From assembly GCA_964388445.1 (NCBI GenBank), contig CAYMAI010000001.1, positions 248,001-312,000 on the forward strand: a stretch of 64,000 nt of DNA, given 5' to 3'. The position numbers and the translations under genes were made by a program. Under the pieces are notes generated by a model, which had not been told where the DNA came from, did not search any database, and saw nothing but the letters and a program-made list of their open reading frames with translations. How positions within the stretch are numbered: the stretch's first letter is position 1; each line of letters starts with the position of its first letter. Shown here one piece after another: positions 25,973 through 34,200 of this stretch. Source of the DNA: CAYMAI01 sp964388445 (GTDB taxonomy: Bacteria; 4484-113; JAGGVC01).

Positions 25973-28366
25973 ATGAGGGAAAAACTCGCAATTTTGGTGG
26001 CCGTTGCGGCAATGTCCGCCCTGATGCTGCTTTCCGCGTGCTCGGGCTCGACGACCACGAACCGTCCCGGCGCGCCAGGCACGCCCGGCGGAATAGACGT
26101 GCCGCCCGATTCCGGCGACAAAACCGCTCCGGTAATTACGGGCGGGATTTACGCTTCCGTGGATGTCGCGGAAACGGGCGAAGCCATTGCCCTTTCCGTT
26201 ACGGCGTCCGACGACGTCGGCGGCGCGCTTACGTTTTCGTGGAGCGACGGCGGCGCGGGCGGAATTTTCGAAGGCTCCGGCGCGGAAGTTACATATAAGC
26301 ATTCAATTTCCGGCAATTACACAATCAAAGTGGTTGTGAGCGACGCGGCCGGAAACAAAGCCGAAACTTCGATCAAAATCACGATTACGCCTCCCGGTGG
26401 ATTCACGGCGCCGGTTCCGATAAGCCTTCACGGCACATCGTCGGGCATGCAATGGTGGTATGAAAGGCCGGACGGTTTCGGCGCGCTTACGGGCATTCCC
26501 TATAACGATACCGGCTGCAACACTTGTCACGTATACGCGGTTCCGGGTTTGGGAACGGCGAACGGCTGCGACTCGTGCCACGGCCAACCTACGCCGGCGA
26601 GCGATCCGCAGACTTGTCTGCGCTGTCACGCTAGGCAGGGGCTGGAATTCACCGCGCTCGGTTTTTCGGATGTCCACCGCGACGCGGGAATGGCGTGCAT
26701 GGACTGTCACACGCTCGCCGAAGTTCACGGGGACGGCAGTTCTTATGAGTCGATGCACAGTCCAGGCCAATTCAAGCGCGACTGCGAAAGCTGCCACCGC
26801 ACGATTCCGATGGAAGTCGCGGAGCATCAAATTCACAATGAAGCCATACACTGCACCGCTTGCCACGACCAAACCGTCGTAACCTGCTACAACTGCCATT
26901 TCGATTCGCTGATTAACGACGGCGAAAAGAAACCGTACAGACCGTTCGCGAACTTTGTTATTCTCGCCAACGATTCGGTTGACGGCAAAATCAAGCCGGC
27001 TACATATCAATCCGTCGTATTCGAAGACAAAACGTTCGCCGCGTTCGGCCCTTATCACGGACACACTGTGACGGCGGAGGCGAGAACATGTGCCGATTGT
27101 CACAACAACGCATTTGCGAAGGAGTTTCAGCAGTCGGGCAAAATCGTGCTGACTGAATGGGACGAAGCGTCTTCCGAAGTCAAGCACGCCGAGGGAGTGA
27201 TTCCGTTCGTGAATCCTTCCGATTTCGAAATGCAGTTCGTAACGTTCGACAAAGCGTCGAACAACTGGTCGCCATCGACGAAGGCGATGAGCGGCAGCCA
27301 GTTCGAGTTCATCACGCCGCTTACGCCGCGCCAAATCGGCGCGCTCGCCGCAAACATAACCCAAAGCCCGTTCGACACTCTGCCGATAAGTTTGCACGGC
27401 ACTTCGCAGGGAATGCAGTGGTGGTACGAGCGTCCCGACGGCTTCGGCTCGCTTACGGGAATTCCGTACAACGACACCGGATGCAATACATGCCACGTTT
27501 ATGCGACGCCGGGGCTGGGAACTGCGAACGGATGCGATTCCTGCCACGCGCAATCGACGCCCGTGGACGACCCGCAGACGTGCTTGCGCTGTCATGCCCG
27601 GCAAGGACTCGAAATCGGCGCGCTTGCGCTTGGCGACGTACACCGCGACGCGGGTATGAACTGCGTGGATTGCCACGGTTTCGACCAGCTTCACGGTGAC
27701 GGCAACTCGTACTCGTCGATGCACGAAGAAGGCGCGTCGAAAACCGAGTGTATGGATTGCCATAGCGCCGCAGGACCCGGTCCGGCGGCCCCGAACACTT
27801 CGCCGCACACGATTCATAACAATCTAGTTCATTGCAGCTCGTGCCACGTGGAAACGGAAGTCACTTGCTACAACTGCCACTTCGAATCGCTAATCGACAG
27901 CCACGAAAAGAAGCAGTATCAGGCGTTCAGCGGGTTCATGTTCCTGGCCGAAGATTCCAACAGCGGACTCGTCAAACCGGCGACGTATCAGGCGGTAACT
28001 TATCAGGACAAAACGTTCGTCGCGTTCGGCCCGTATCACGGACATTCCGTGATGAAAGCCGGGCGTGGATGCGCGGATTGCCACGGCGCTACGTTCCAAG
28101 GGAATTCCGCGGTCCAACAGCTCAAGGACACGGGGAAAATAGCGGTAACGCGTTGGGATCCCGATGCGAACGGCGGGCAAGGCGCGGTAGTTCACATTCA
28201 GGGTATCGTGCCGTTCCTGCCGGACAAATTCGAGTTCCAGTTCATGGACTTTAACCCTGGTAGCGGCGCGTGGTCGCCGATGACGACGGAATTGGACAAG
28301 CTTCAATACGAATTCATAACGCCTCTTTCGCCGTCGCAGATGAGCAAAATCGGTTACACGGAATAG
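25973..28366 (+). CDS. 16-heme c-type cytochrome lipoprotein (duplicated octaheme module)
   Basis: The ATG at 25973 follows GGAGG by 5 nt; an in-frame ATG at 25961 lies before that site. A lipoprotein signal ends in the lipobox LLSAC, so the mature protein is lipid-anchored outside the inner membrane. Residues about 40-135 look like an Ig/PKD-type domain. Then come two homologous units, each opening with ISLHGTS.GMQWWYERPDG and each holding eight CxxCH heme sites in matching order (CNTCH, CDSCH, CLRCH, ..., CYNCH, CADCH), 16 in all. Unit 1 covers about residues 140-460 and unit 2 about 470-797. Multi-electron transfer or extracellular reduction is likely. No partner oxidoreductase is encoded nearby. 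Confidence 0.93.
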   Translation: MREKLAILVAVAAMSALMLLSACSGSTTTNRPGAPGTPGGIDVPPDSGDKTAPVITGGIYASVDVAETGEAIALSVTASDDVGGALTFSWSDGGAGGIFEGSGAEVTYKHSISGNYTIKVVVSDAAGNKAETSIKITITPPGGFTAPVPISLHGTSSGMQWWYERPDGFGALTGIPYNDTGCNTCHVYAVPGLGTANGCDSCHGQPTPASDPQTCLRCHARQGLEFTALGFSDVHRDAGMACMDCHTLAEVHGDGSSYESMHSPGQFKRDCESCHRTIPMEVAEHQIHNEAIHCTACHDQTVVTCYNCHFDSLINDGEKKPYRPFANFVILANDSVDGKIKPATYQSVVFEDKTFAAFGPYHGHTVTAEARTCADCHNNAFAKEFQQSGKIVLTEWDEASSEVKHAEGVIPFVNPSDFEMQFVTFDKASNNWSPSTKAMSGSQFEFITPLTPRQIGALAANITQSPFDTLPISLHGTSQGMQWWYERPDGFGSLTGIPYNDTGCNTCHVYATPGLGTANGCDSCHAQSTPVDDPQTCLRCHARQGLEIGALALGDVHRDAGMNCVDCHGFDQLHGDGNSYSSMHEEGASKTECMDCHSAAGPGPAAPNTSPHTIHNNLVHCSSCHVETEVTCYNCHFESLIDSHEKKQYQAFSGFMFLAEDSNSGLVKPATYQAVTYQDKTFVAFGPYHGHSVMKAGRGCADCHGATFQGNSAVQQLKDTGKIAVTRWDPDANGGQGAVVHIQGIVPFLPDKFEFQFMDFNPGSGAWSPMTTELDKLQYEFITPLSPSQMSKIGYTE

Positions 28367-28414
28367 TCGGCGCGATGTAATTCAAATCGGATTCGGCAGA
28401 CGCCGATTTCAAAT

Positions 28415-29233
28415 TCAGGCCGTGCGGCGGCTTTTGAAATGAGTTTCGCCGAGGTTCTCGGCGGGAAGTTTTGCGGCGGCGACCAGCCATGCGGATTGGG
28501 CAACCATTCCAAGCATCGCCAGCGCGACACCCGACGTCAAAAGGTACATGACGATAATTTGATACTTTACGGCGTCTATCGGATTGACGCCGGCGATTAT
28601 CTGGCCGCTCATCATACCGGGCAGGGCGACGATTCCGATAATCGCGAGTTCGTTCAGTCTGGGTAACAACGCGGCACGCGCGGCGTCCCGCACCATCGGG
28701 AAAATCGCATGCCGAACCGGCGCTCCGACGCTTAAATAGCCTTCGAATTCCGGCACTCTCGATTTCAGCTCGGCGCGCAGCCTGTCGAGATAAAGCACAA
28801 GCCCGTTCATCGAATTCGACAGAACCATTCCTGCAAGCGGAATCGAATATTGCGGTTTGTACCAAGGTTCGATTTCGAGAATAAGCGTCAGAAGCGGAAT
28901 CATAGTGAAAAGCAGGCTTACCAGCAGGCTTAAGAAAATGCGGGTTTTCAGACCTTTTTGCCGCCATTTTTGATGCGAGCCTGCCGTATAGGCTGCAATA
29001 GTTACCATAACGAGCACTATCAAACCGAGTTTCGCCGGACTTCCCGGCCCGAATGCCCAGTTCAGGATGTATCCGACGGCAGCGAGTTGAACGAAGCACC
29101 TGACGGAATTAGCGAACAGGTCTTTCGCGAGGCCGAGCTTTAGCCATAAAATCGCGCCTAACACGGCGGCGAGCATCAGCCCGCAGGCTGCGACGTGCCA
29201 CCACGAGACTTCGGCGAACGTGCTCGAATCCAC
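28415..29233 (-). CDS. fetB: FetB/UPF0014 family ABC transporter permease
   Basis: The 272-aa protein has seven predicted membrane helices and the family signatures SVRCFVQLAAVGYIL, IPLAGMVLSNSMNGL, and, in the C-terminal half, ALLPRLNELAIIGIVALPGMMSG. FetB works with the ATPase FetA in E. coli iron homeostasis; here no FetA-like ATPase gene is adjacent, so it either pairs with a distant ATPase or has another role. The GTG at 29233 lies 6 nt after GATAAT, again the leaderless arrangement. Convergent with the cytochrome gene, divergent from rsfS. Confidence 0.9.
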   Translation of the reverse strand: MDSSTFAEVSWWHVAACGLMLAAVLGAILWLKLGLAKDLFANSVRCFVQLAAVGYILNWAFGPGSPAKLGLIVLVMVTIAAYTAGSHQKWRQKGLKTRIFLSLLVSLLFTMIPLLTLILEIEPWYKPQYSIPLAGMVLSNSMNGLVLYLDRLRAELKSRVPEFEGYLSVGAPVRHAIFPMVRDAARAALLPRLNELAIIGIVALPGMMSGQIIAGVNPIDAVKYQIIVMYLLTSGVALAMLGMVAQSAWLVAAAKLPAENLGETHFKSRRTA

Positions 29234-29245
29234 GCTGCGATTATC
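29234..29245 (-). promoter_or_regulatory. Leaderless-type promoter of fetB
   Basis: On the minus strand GATAAT (29240-29245), CGCAGC, then the GTG start at 29233. Confidence 0.55.
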
Positions 29246-29262
29246 GCGCCGGGATTATGTTA

Positions 29263-29268
29263 TATAAT
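29263..29268 (+). promoter_or_regulatory. -10 box of the rsfS transcript
   Basis: A perfect TATAAT 43 nt before the rsfS ATG. No -35 or extended -10 element is clear. It points away from the fetB promoter 20 nt to its left. Confidence 0.5.
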
Positions 29269-29311
29269 TAAAGGCGCGCAAGTTCGCGCAAAATTTCAGT
29301 TTTGGAGATTT

Positions 29312-29710
29312 ATGACTCTGGAAAAAATGGAAGGCGCCGCGCCGGAGGAAAAAGTCAAGCCGGAGCCGGATTCCATCGAAGAAGTGCTTAGGCTGATGGT
29401 GGAGGCGGCGAGGGACAAGCTGGCGGAAGATGTGAAAGTGCTGGACGTAACCGGGGTTCTCGATTACGTCGATTACATCCTTGTGGCGCAGGGGCAAACC
29501 GCCATACAAAACCGCGCAATCGCCGACAGAATCATAGAATCGCTCAAGGAGTATGATATAATTATTTCCAGTCTTCAGGGCTACCGCAATGCGGACTGGA
29601 TTCTGATAGACTACGACAACGTCGTCGTGCACGTTTTGTTGCCCGATGCGCGGGAGTTCTATCAGCTCGAAGAACTCCTCAGCGAAGGCGTGGAGATGAC
29701 GTTCGATTGA
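29312..29710 (+). CDS. rsfS: Ribosome silencing factor RsfS
   Basis: RsfS binds ribosomal protein L14 and blocks subunit joining when nutrients are short. The ATG at 29312 follows TTTGGAG by 6 nt; the frame is open further upstream but without conservation. Residues about 22-132 match the family: LMVEAARDKLAEDVKVLDVTG, then YVDYILVAQGQTAIQNRAIAD, and near the end WILIDYDNVVVHVLLPDAREFYQLEELL. At 132 aa the length is typical. yqeK and an LCP gene, its usual neighbours, lie 2.1 kb downstream, separated from it by a tRNA and two unknown genes. Confidence 0.95.
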   Translation: MTLEKMEGAAPEEKVKPEPDSIEEVLRLMVEAARDKLAEDVKVLDVTGVLDYVDYILVAQGQTAIQNRAIADRIIESLKEYDIIISSLQGYRNADWILIDYDNVVVHVLLPDAREFYQLEELLSEGVEMTFD

Positions 29711-29715
29711 AAACC

Positions 29716-29788
29716 GGGCCTGTGGCGCAGTTGGGAGCGCGTCTCCTTGGCGTGGAGAAGGTCAGGGGTTCGAATCCCCTCAGGTCCA
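29716..29788 (+). tRNA. tRNA-Ala (anticodon GGC)
   Basis: A 73-nt cloverleaf. The acceptor stem GGGCCTG pairs with CAGGTCC (one G-U pair), the D stem is GCGC/GCGC, and the anticodon stem TCTCC/GGAGA encloses the loop TTGGCGT with anticodon GGC. The T arm is AGGGG-TTCGAAT-CCCCT. The discriminator base is A and no CCA is encoded. It starts 5 nt after the rsfS stop, so it is probably processed from the rsfS transcript. Confidence 0.95.
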
Positions 29789-29805
29789 TTTGTTCGATTC
29801 AAGTC

Positions 29806-29827
29806 CGGGCGGAACAAACGCCCGTTT
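29806..29827 (+). terminator. Weak terminator-like hairpin after tRNA-Ala
   Basis: A 6-bp stem CGGGCG/CGCCCG with a 7-nt loop is followed by only three T residues. It could mark the end of the rsfS-tRNA transcript or serve as a processing signal. Confidence 0.3.
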
Positions 29828-29882
29828 CGTCAGTCGCTAAATTGTTGTCCGCGCCCTCCGTTAGGGTATCGGGAGGTTAGTA

Positions 29883-31235
29883 ATGGCCGTACGTATTGTG
29901 ATTCTTTTTGCGGTGCTGGTGGCAGTCTTTTCCGCTGCGATGCCTGCGATGTCGCAGGACATCACGCAGGCAAAACTGCTCCAGTTCTCGCAGCAGTTGG
30001 ATCAAAAAGACCGCTATATGTACAGAATGAGCCTTTTGGGCTCGGTCGTGCGTCCGTGGAGCGAGCCCGACAGGCTTTTGGTTCCCGAGTTCGGTGTGAA
30101 CGCCGTTTGGGAAGACAGGGTTACGTCCGTTACGGAAGGAATGAACAGACATAGAATTACGTTCCACCGCTACGACGTATTCACGATGAACTTTTCGTTC
30201 GGCGTAAATCCCGGCGAAGGAACGCGGCCCGGCGGCGGCGGCGGAGGCGGCAATCCTCCCCCGACGATGGGCGGCTCTCTTCCCCCGTCGATTTCCGGCG
30301 GAGAGGGCCTGCCTCCGTTTCGGAATCTCAACGAGGTTTCGGACGTTCTAACCATGCCCGGCTCGATAGGATTCGCTCAGGCGGGAAGCATCAAACCGCA
30401 GCTTCCGAGCGGCGGCGGGGCTTACCAAGGCGGAGGCGGCGGGGAGTTCGTCGGACCGAAGCAGGCGGGCGACGGCCAAGCCGGAGATACAAAGACGAAT
30501 TTCAATATTTCCCAAATTCTTGGCGATAACATCGACTATGTAACGCTGAAAAGCGGCCAGGTAATAGACGTCCGCGGTCTCGAACTCATAGGCGATTTCA
30601 GCGACGCGCAGGTCAACGACGAGGAAATCGTAATCGACGCGCGGAACATTTTCGAATGGACGCATATGCTCGTTCTTCCGCCGTATCCGGTGTATATCGA
30701 GGACTTTTGGTACGCCGAAATCCCGCTTTACGTTCCGGGGCTGCCGAATCAAGTACCCGTCAAAATGTACTATCAGGTTATGGATTTCAGGCGTGTGCTG
30801 ACGCGCCGCGTGGCCGTCATCGATATGGCGGGCCTCGTCGATTTCGAGCAATATTGGGAGCGCGAAGACGAGGAAAACCATACTTGGCACAAGAAATATC
30901 GCGCATTCGGTCATATGGGAATAAGCGCGAGATATATGTTCGATATCGACAAGAAGGAAATTTTCGCAATCGCACGGCCGATAATGCTCGTACCGCGTTA
31001 CCTTTTCAAATCGAACAATCCGTTCTTGCCGGGCGATTCGTCGGACGCAAGCGTGGGATTGGGGCTGTTCCAATCGTGGGGCATTAACAACTTCGGCCTT
31101 GCGGTGACGACGAGAATGAGGCATTTTACGAAGCTCGAAGACAGGCGGACGCTTAGAACGTCGGCGGGGATCGAGCCCGAATACACGCGCAAGTTCATTG
31201 ACATTACATACTTCGCCCAGATGGAAGCGGAGTAA
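29883..31235 (+). CDS. Exported protein of unknown function with Gly/Pro-rich linker
   Basis: Not recognised. The ATG at 29883 follows GGGAGG. A clear signal peptide (IVILFAVLVAVFSAAMPAMSQ) covers about residues 1-24. Residues 25-105 form a first folded segment. A Gly/Pro-rich linker spans about 108-200 (GGGGGGGNPPPTMGG and similar runs). The last 250 residues are beta-strand-like with many aromatic residues (YPVYIEDFWYAEIPLYVPGL, then LGLFQSWGINNFGLAVTTR). The strand pattern would suit an outer-membrane or periplasmic beta domain, but no family can be named. It may be co-transcribed with the three following genes, which are spaced by 31 nt or less apart from start ambiguities. Confidence 0.85.
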   Translation: MAVRIVILFAVLVAVFSAAMPAMSQDITQAKLLQFSQQLDQKDRYMYRMSLLGSVVRPWSEPDRLLVPEFGVNAVWEDRVTSVTEGMNRHRITFHRYDVFTMNFSFGVNPGEGTRPGGGGGGGNPPPTMGGSLPPSISGGEGLPPFRNLNEVSDVLTMPGSIGFAQAGSIKPQLPSGGGAYQGGGGGEFVGPKQAGDGQAGDTKTNFNISQILGDNIDYVTLKSGQVIDVRGLELIGDFSDAQVNDEEIVIDARNIFEWTHMLVLPPYPVYIEDFWYAEIPLYVPGLPNQVPVKMYYQVMDFRRVLTRRVAVIDMAGLVDFEQYWEREDEENHTWHKKYRAFGHMGISARYMFDIDKKEIFAIARPIMLVPRYLFKSNNPFLPGDSSDASVGLGLFQSWGINNFGLAVTTRMRHFTKLEDRRTLRTSAGIEPEYTRKFIDITYFAQMEAE

Positions 31236-31266
31236 CCAGCCGCCGAATCGAATTGGAGTGGCCGTC

Positions 31267-31836
31267 GTGCAGCGTTTGAGCCTTCCGGCAATTGGCCGCG
31301 CGCATATCCAAGCATCGCTTCGCGCCTGCGCGTCTTGCGCCGCGGTGTTCGTTAGCGCCGATCCAGCGTCCGCCGGCCGGCTTAAAGTAGCCGAAACGAT
31401 GACGCCGCTCGCTTGGTGGCTTTTGCTTATTCCGGCGATATTCTTCGCCCTGTCGGTCGTAATTTTCGTTAAATATCGCGGATGGAGGGGATTCGTTTTT
31501 CTGCGTGACGCCGGCGACAATCCCGGTTCTCCGTTCGTCGAACGCGAGTTCATTTTGTCCCAGTACGATTCGTACAAGGAATACCGGGTCAAAATGGAGG
31601 AAATCATCCGGCTTCGCGGCCATGTGGACGCAAGCGAGAGGCGGCACGACAATATCCTGCGCGACCTCATCGCCACCCGCCAGTTCGACGTTGCCCGCGA
31701 GTATTTGTCCGCGATGATTGCGCACTGCAAGGACGTCGAGGACGTAGACGCGGAAATAACATATATGACGTATCTCGACAAAGTGAAGGAATTCGAGCAA
31801 GAAGCCGCCGATTCCGGCGTTTTTGAAGACGATTAG
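31267..31836 (+). CDS. Single-pass membrane protein of unknown function
   Basis: Not recognised. The GTG at 31267 has GGAG 8 nt upstream, giving 189 aa. An ATG at 31399 (TPLAWWLLLIPAIFFAL) would place the membrane helix right at the N-terminus and is an equally plausible start, though it lacks a ribosome-binding site. After the helix (about residues 45-68 of the longer form) comes a charged cytosolic region (YRVKMEEIIRLRGHVDASE) likely to be helical or coiled coil, and an acidic end. Its position just before yqeK and an LCP gene suggests an envelope-related role, nothing more. Confidence 0.7.
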   Translation: MQRLSLPAIGRAHIQASLRACASCAAVFVSADPASAGRLKVAETMTPLAWWLLLIPAIFFALSVVIFVKYRGWRGFVFLRDAGDNPGSPFVEREFILSQYDSYKEYRVKMEEIIRLRGHVDASERRHDNILRDLIATRQFDVAREYLSAMIAHCKDVEDVDAEITYMTYLDKVKEFEQEAADSGVFEDD

Positions 31837-31841
31837 CCCAT

Positions 31842-32420
31842 ATGAGCCTTACCGAAAATAGTTATTCCGAAATTTGCGCGCGAGTCGAGCGGGCGATTCC
31901 GCAAGAACTTTTTGCACATTCGCTCAGGGTCGCGGACTCCGCCGCGGATTTGCTGACGCGTTTCGGTCTTGATGGAGCGGATTTAGCGAGATTCGCGGGC
32001 ATTTTGCACGACATCGCCAAGCCGATGGATTTCGGCATATTGTTGAGCAGAGCGGAATATTTTGGTATTCTTGTCAACCCCGCCGAACAAAAAAACCCTT
32101 GGCTGCTTCATGCGAAGGTCGGCGCCGAAATCGCTCGCGAAGAATTCGGCGTGACTTGCGAGGAAGTCATCGAGGCGATCAGGTGGCATACGGTCGGTTG
32201 TGCCGGGATGGGCGACGTGGCGCTCGCGGTATATCTTGCCGACATTATCGAACCGGGCAGGTCGTACGGCGGCGTGGAACGCGTGCGGGCGGCTGCCGGG
32301 ATTTCGCTTCGGGAAGGCTGCATCGAAGCCGTTAAGGCGACGACCGCGTACGTAATGAGTAAGAACTGGCCGGTTGACGTTTCAACCATCGAGTTTTACA
32401 ACTGGCTTTTGGAGAAATAA
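31842..32420 (+). CDS. yqeK: YqeK-type HD-domain hydrolase
   Basis: YqeK enzymes cleave diadenosine tetraphosphate symmetrically to two ADP, lowering a stress alarmone. The HD-domain ligands are visible: His in LFAHSLRVA (about residue 26), HD in GILHDIAKP (about 55-56), His in WLLHAKVGAEIA, and EAIRWHT and VYLADIIEPGR further on. The end (STIEFYNWLLE) is also typical of the family. At 192 aa it is full length. Six nucleotides separate it from the upstream gene and four from the LCP gene, so the three form one operon. Confidence 0.93.
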   Translation: MSLTENSYSEICARVERAIPQELFAHSLRVADSAADLLTRFGLDGADLARFAGILHDIAKPMDFGILLSRAEYFGILVNPAEQKNPWLLHAKVGAEIAREEFGVTCEEVIEAIRWHTVGCAGMGDVALAVYLADIIEPGRSYGGVERVRAAAGISLREGCIEAVKATTAYVMSKNWPVDVSTIEFYNWLLEK

Positions 32421-32423
32421 GGA

Positions 32424-33572
32424 TTGGCGGAAGTTAACCGGGAAACTGGCGGCGAAGGAATGACGCCCGACCTTGATTGGGTGCCGGTATCCGACGCGAT
32501 CAAAACCGGAAAAAAGCAAAACTACAGGCACCGCCTGGAATTCTGGCGCAAGCGCAGGCGCAGAAAGCTGACGATGATTTTTACGGCTTACAGCGTCCTG
32601 TTTTTCGTCATGTTTTTCGCCAGCATGATTTTCTTTGCGGGAATGGGGCTATCGCCGGAACAGCATAAAAGCCTCGTCAATTATTTCGCTATGCACATGT
32701 CGCTCGCGAGCGCGAAGGAGCCGCCGCTGCCGTCGCAATTCGACGACAAGGGCGAGCTGTTCCTGATGCTCGTCGGGCTGGATAAAGAGCCGCCGCACAG
32801 AAGCGACACGGTATTGGCGGCGCATGTGGATTTGGTTACGTACGAAACACGGATGGTAAGTATTCCGCGGGATTTATATTGCGAAGTGCTGTCGAAAAAA
32901 GGGCGGCCTTACAAAGACAAGCTTGCGCACGCATACGTCTACGGCGGAATCGACGACGTGAAATATGCGGTCGAAAAACTTCTCGAAATAAACGTCGATT
33001 ACTATTTGGTTACGAAAATCGGCGGGATGGAAAAGCTGATAGACGAGCTTGGCGGCGTATGGATTGACGTCGAAAAGGACATGCGATACCGCGACCGGGC
33101 GCAGGATCTCAACATCAACATCAAGAAAGGCTGGCAGGTGCTGGATGGCAAAAACGCGGTGGATTACAGCCGCTTTCGCAAGGACGCGGAGGGCGATAAC
33201 GGGCGGATGCGCAGGCAGCAGGATTTGATTAAAGCGATACTTATCGAAATGCGCAAGCCAGGCAACCTCTTAAAAATAAACAGGATATTGCAGCTCGCCC
33301 ACGAGTGCGTCGAAACCGACATCGCAATCGGCCAGTTTTTGGCGCTTAAGGAAGTTGCGCCGGATTTCACGCCCGAAAAAATCAGGTCCATGACGCTGTT
33401 CACGGATTCGATGATGATAGACGGAATCAGTTATCAATATGTAAAAAGCGAAGATTTGGCCGAGGCGAGGGAGTTTTTGCTCGACTTAACTCCTGAAATG
33501 CCGGAGTCCGAAGAAGGCTCGCCGGAGAATGGCGAGGAGATCGGCGAAGACGCCGGAGCGTCCGGTTTTTGA
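32424..33572 (+). CDS. LytR-CpsA-Psr (LCP) family protein
   Basis: LCP enzymes attach glycopolymers to peptidoglycan from lipid-linked precursors outside the membrane. The TTG at 32424 follows AAGGA that overlaps the yqeK stop. A basic cytosolic stretch (HRLEFWRKRRRRK) precedes one membrane helix at about residues 52-76. The LCP domain contains FLMLVGLDKEPPHRSDTVL, MVSIPRDLYCEV, KLAHAYVYGG, VDYYLVTKIGGMEKLIDELGGVWI and YSRFRKD, with the conserved arginines (SDT, PRD, RxRKD-type motifs). The tail from about 350 is acidic and low-complexity. It could anchor the polysaccharide made by the locus at 51-63 kb (inference). Confidence 0.92.
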   Translation: MAEVNRETGGEGMTPDLDWVPVSDAIKTGKKQNYRHRLEFWRKRRRRKLTMIFTAYSVLFFVMFFASMIFFAGMGLSPEQHKSLVNYFAMHMSLASAKEPPLPSQFDDKGELFLMLVGLDKEPPHRSDTVLAAHVDLVTYETRMVSIPRDLYCEVLSKKGRPYKDKLAHAYVYGGIDDVKYAVEKLLEINVDYYLVTKIGGMEKLIDELGGVWIDVEKDMRYRDRAQDLNINIKKGWQVLDGKNAVDYSRFRKDAEGDNGRMRRQQDLIKAILIEMRKPGNLLKINRILQLAHECVETDIAIGQFLALKEVAPDFTPEKIRSMTLFTDSMMIDGISYQYVKSEDLAEAREFLLDLTPEMPESEEGSPENGEEIGEDAGASGF

Positions 33573-33591
33573 TTGACTTCGGACTGGCCAA

Positions 33592-34056
33592 TTATTTTCG
33601 AATTGCGCCCGATTCCCGGCAGTTCTTGCAGAATCCCGATATTCTTAAAAGGTGGCTTGTCGGCTCGAATTCGAGTTCACGGCAGATTTCGTCCTGAAGC
33701 CGCTCGATTTCCGGGCTGACGAATTCTATGGTATTTCCGCATGAAATGCAGACCAGATGCTCGTGATGGGCGGTCTCCGATATGAGTTCGAAAACGGACG
33801 CCCGGCTTTCGAGCTGCAGCTTTCTTAGTATTCCAAATTCCACGAATAACTCAAGCGTGCGATAAACCGTTGCGCGTGCGGAATCGGGAACGCCTTCTCC
33901 GCCGCGCGCGATTTCGTAAAGCAAGTCAGTGACACCAAAGTGTGCGGGCGACAGCCTGCGTGCTGCGTCGAGAATTGCACGACGCTGACGCGTCATTCTG
34001 AGCCCCTTCGAATTGAGGCTTTCCCGAAGTCTCCCTGTTAAGTCGCCTATACCCAA
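33592..34056 (-). CDS. Fur-family metalloregulator
   Basis: Start chosen at TTG 34056, which has GGAGG 5 nt upstream; the frame is open to 34125. The 154-residue protein has the winged helix (RMTRQRRAILDAARR, then ARATVYRTLELF as recognition helix) and the dimerisation domain with HHEHLVCISCG and CKNC, the structural zinc site shared by Fur, Zur and PerR. The sensory metal cannot be decided from sequence. It is convergent with the LCP gene, 19 nt away, and divergent from the Ig-like gene at 34201, whose promoter it might influence. Confidence 0.92.
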   Translation of the reverse strand: MGIGDLTGRLRESLNSKGLRMTRQRRAILDAARRLSPAHFGVTDLLYEIARGGEGVPDSARATVYRTLELFVEFGILRKLQLESRASVFELISETAHHEHLVCISCGNTIEFVSPEIERLQDEICRELEFEPTSHLLRISGFCKNCRESGAIRK

Positions 34057-34135
34057 ATCGGCCTCCGACGCCGGTTTGAATCGCGCCAAAAAAAATTGCC
34101 GCTTCGAATTGAAACACTCAATCAAAAAACTAGTC

Positions 34136-34141
34136 TATAAT
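34136..34141 (+). promoter_or_regulatory. -10 box upstream of the Ig-like protein gene
   Basis: TATAAT 59 nt before the ATG at 34201, in the divergent region shared with the Fur-family gene. No clear -35 element. Confidence 0.4.
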
Positions 34142-34200
34142 ATACCCGGCCGCCGCTTTTTTTCGAATTCCGCGACGGTTTCGGGATTCGGGGTGGAATT

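Noticed and set aside
26303..27817. 504-residue minus-strand frame opposite the 16-heme cytochrome
   Set aside because: An antisense frame through repeated CxxCH codons; its protein has no domain features and no start signal.
30348..31781. 477-residue minus-strand frame opposite the exported protein and the membrane protein
   Set aside because: Long but antisense to two genes with signal peptide, membrane helix and ribosome-binding site. No motif.
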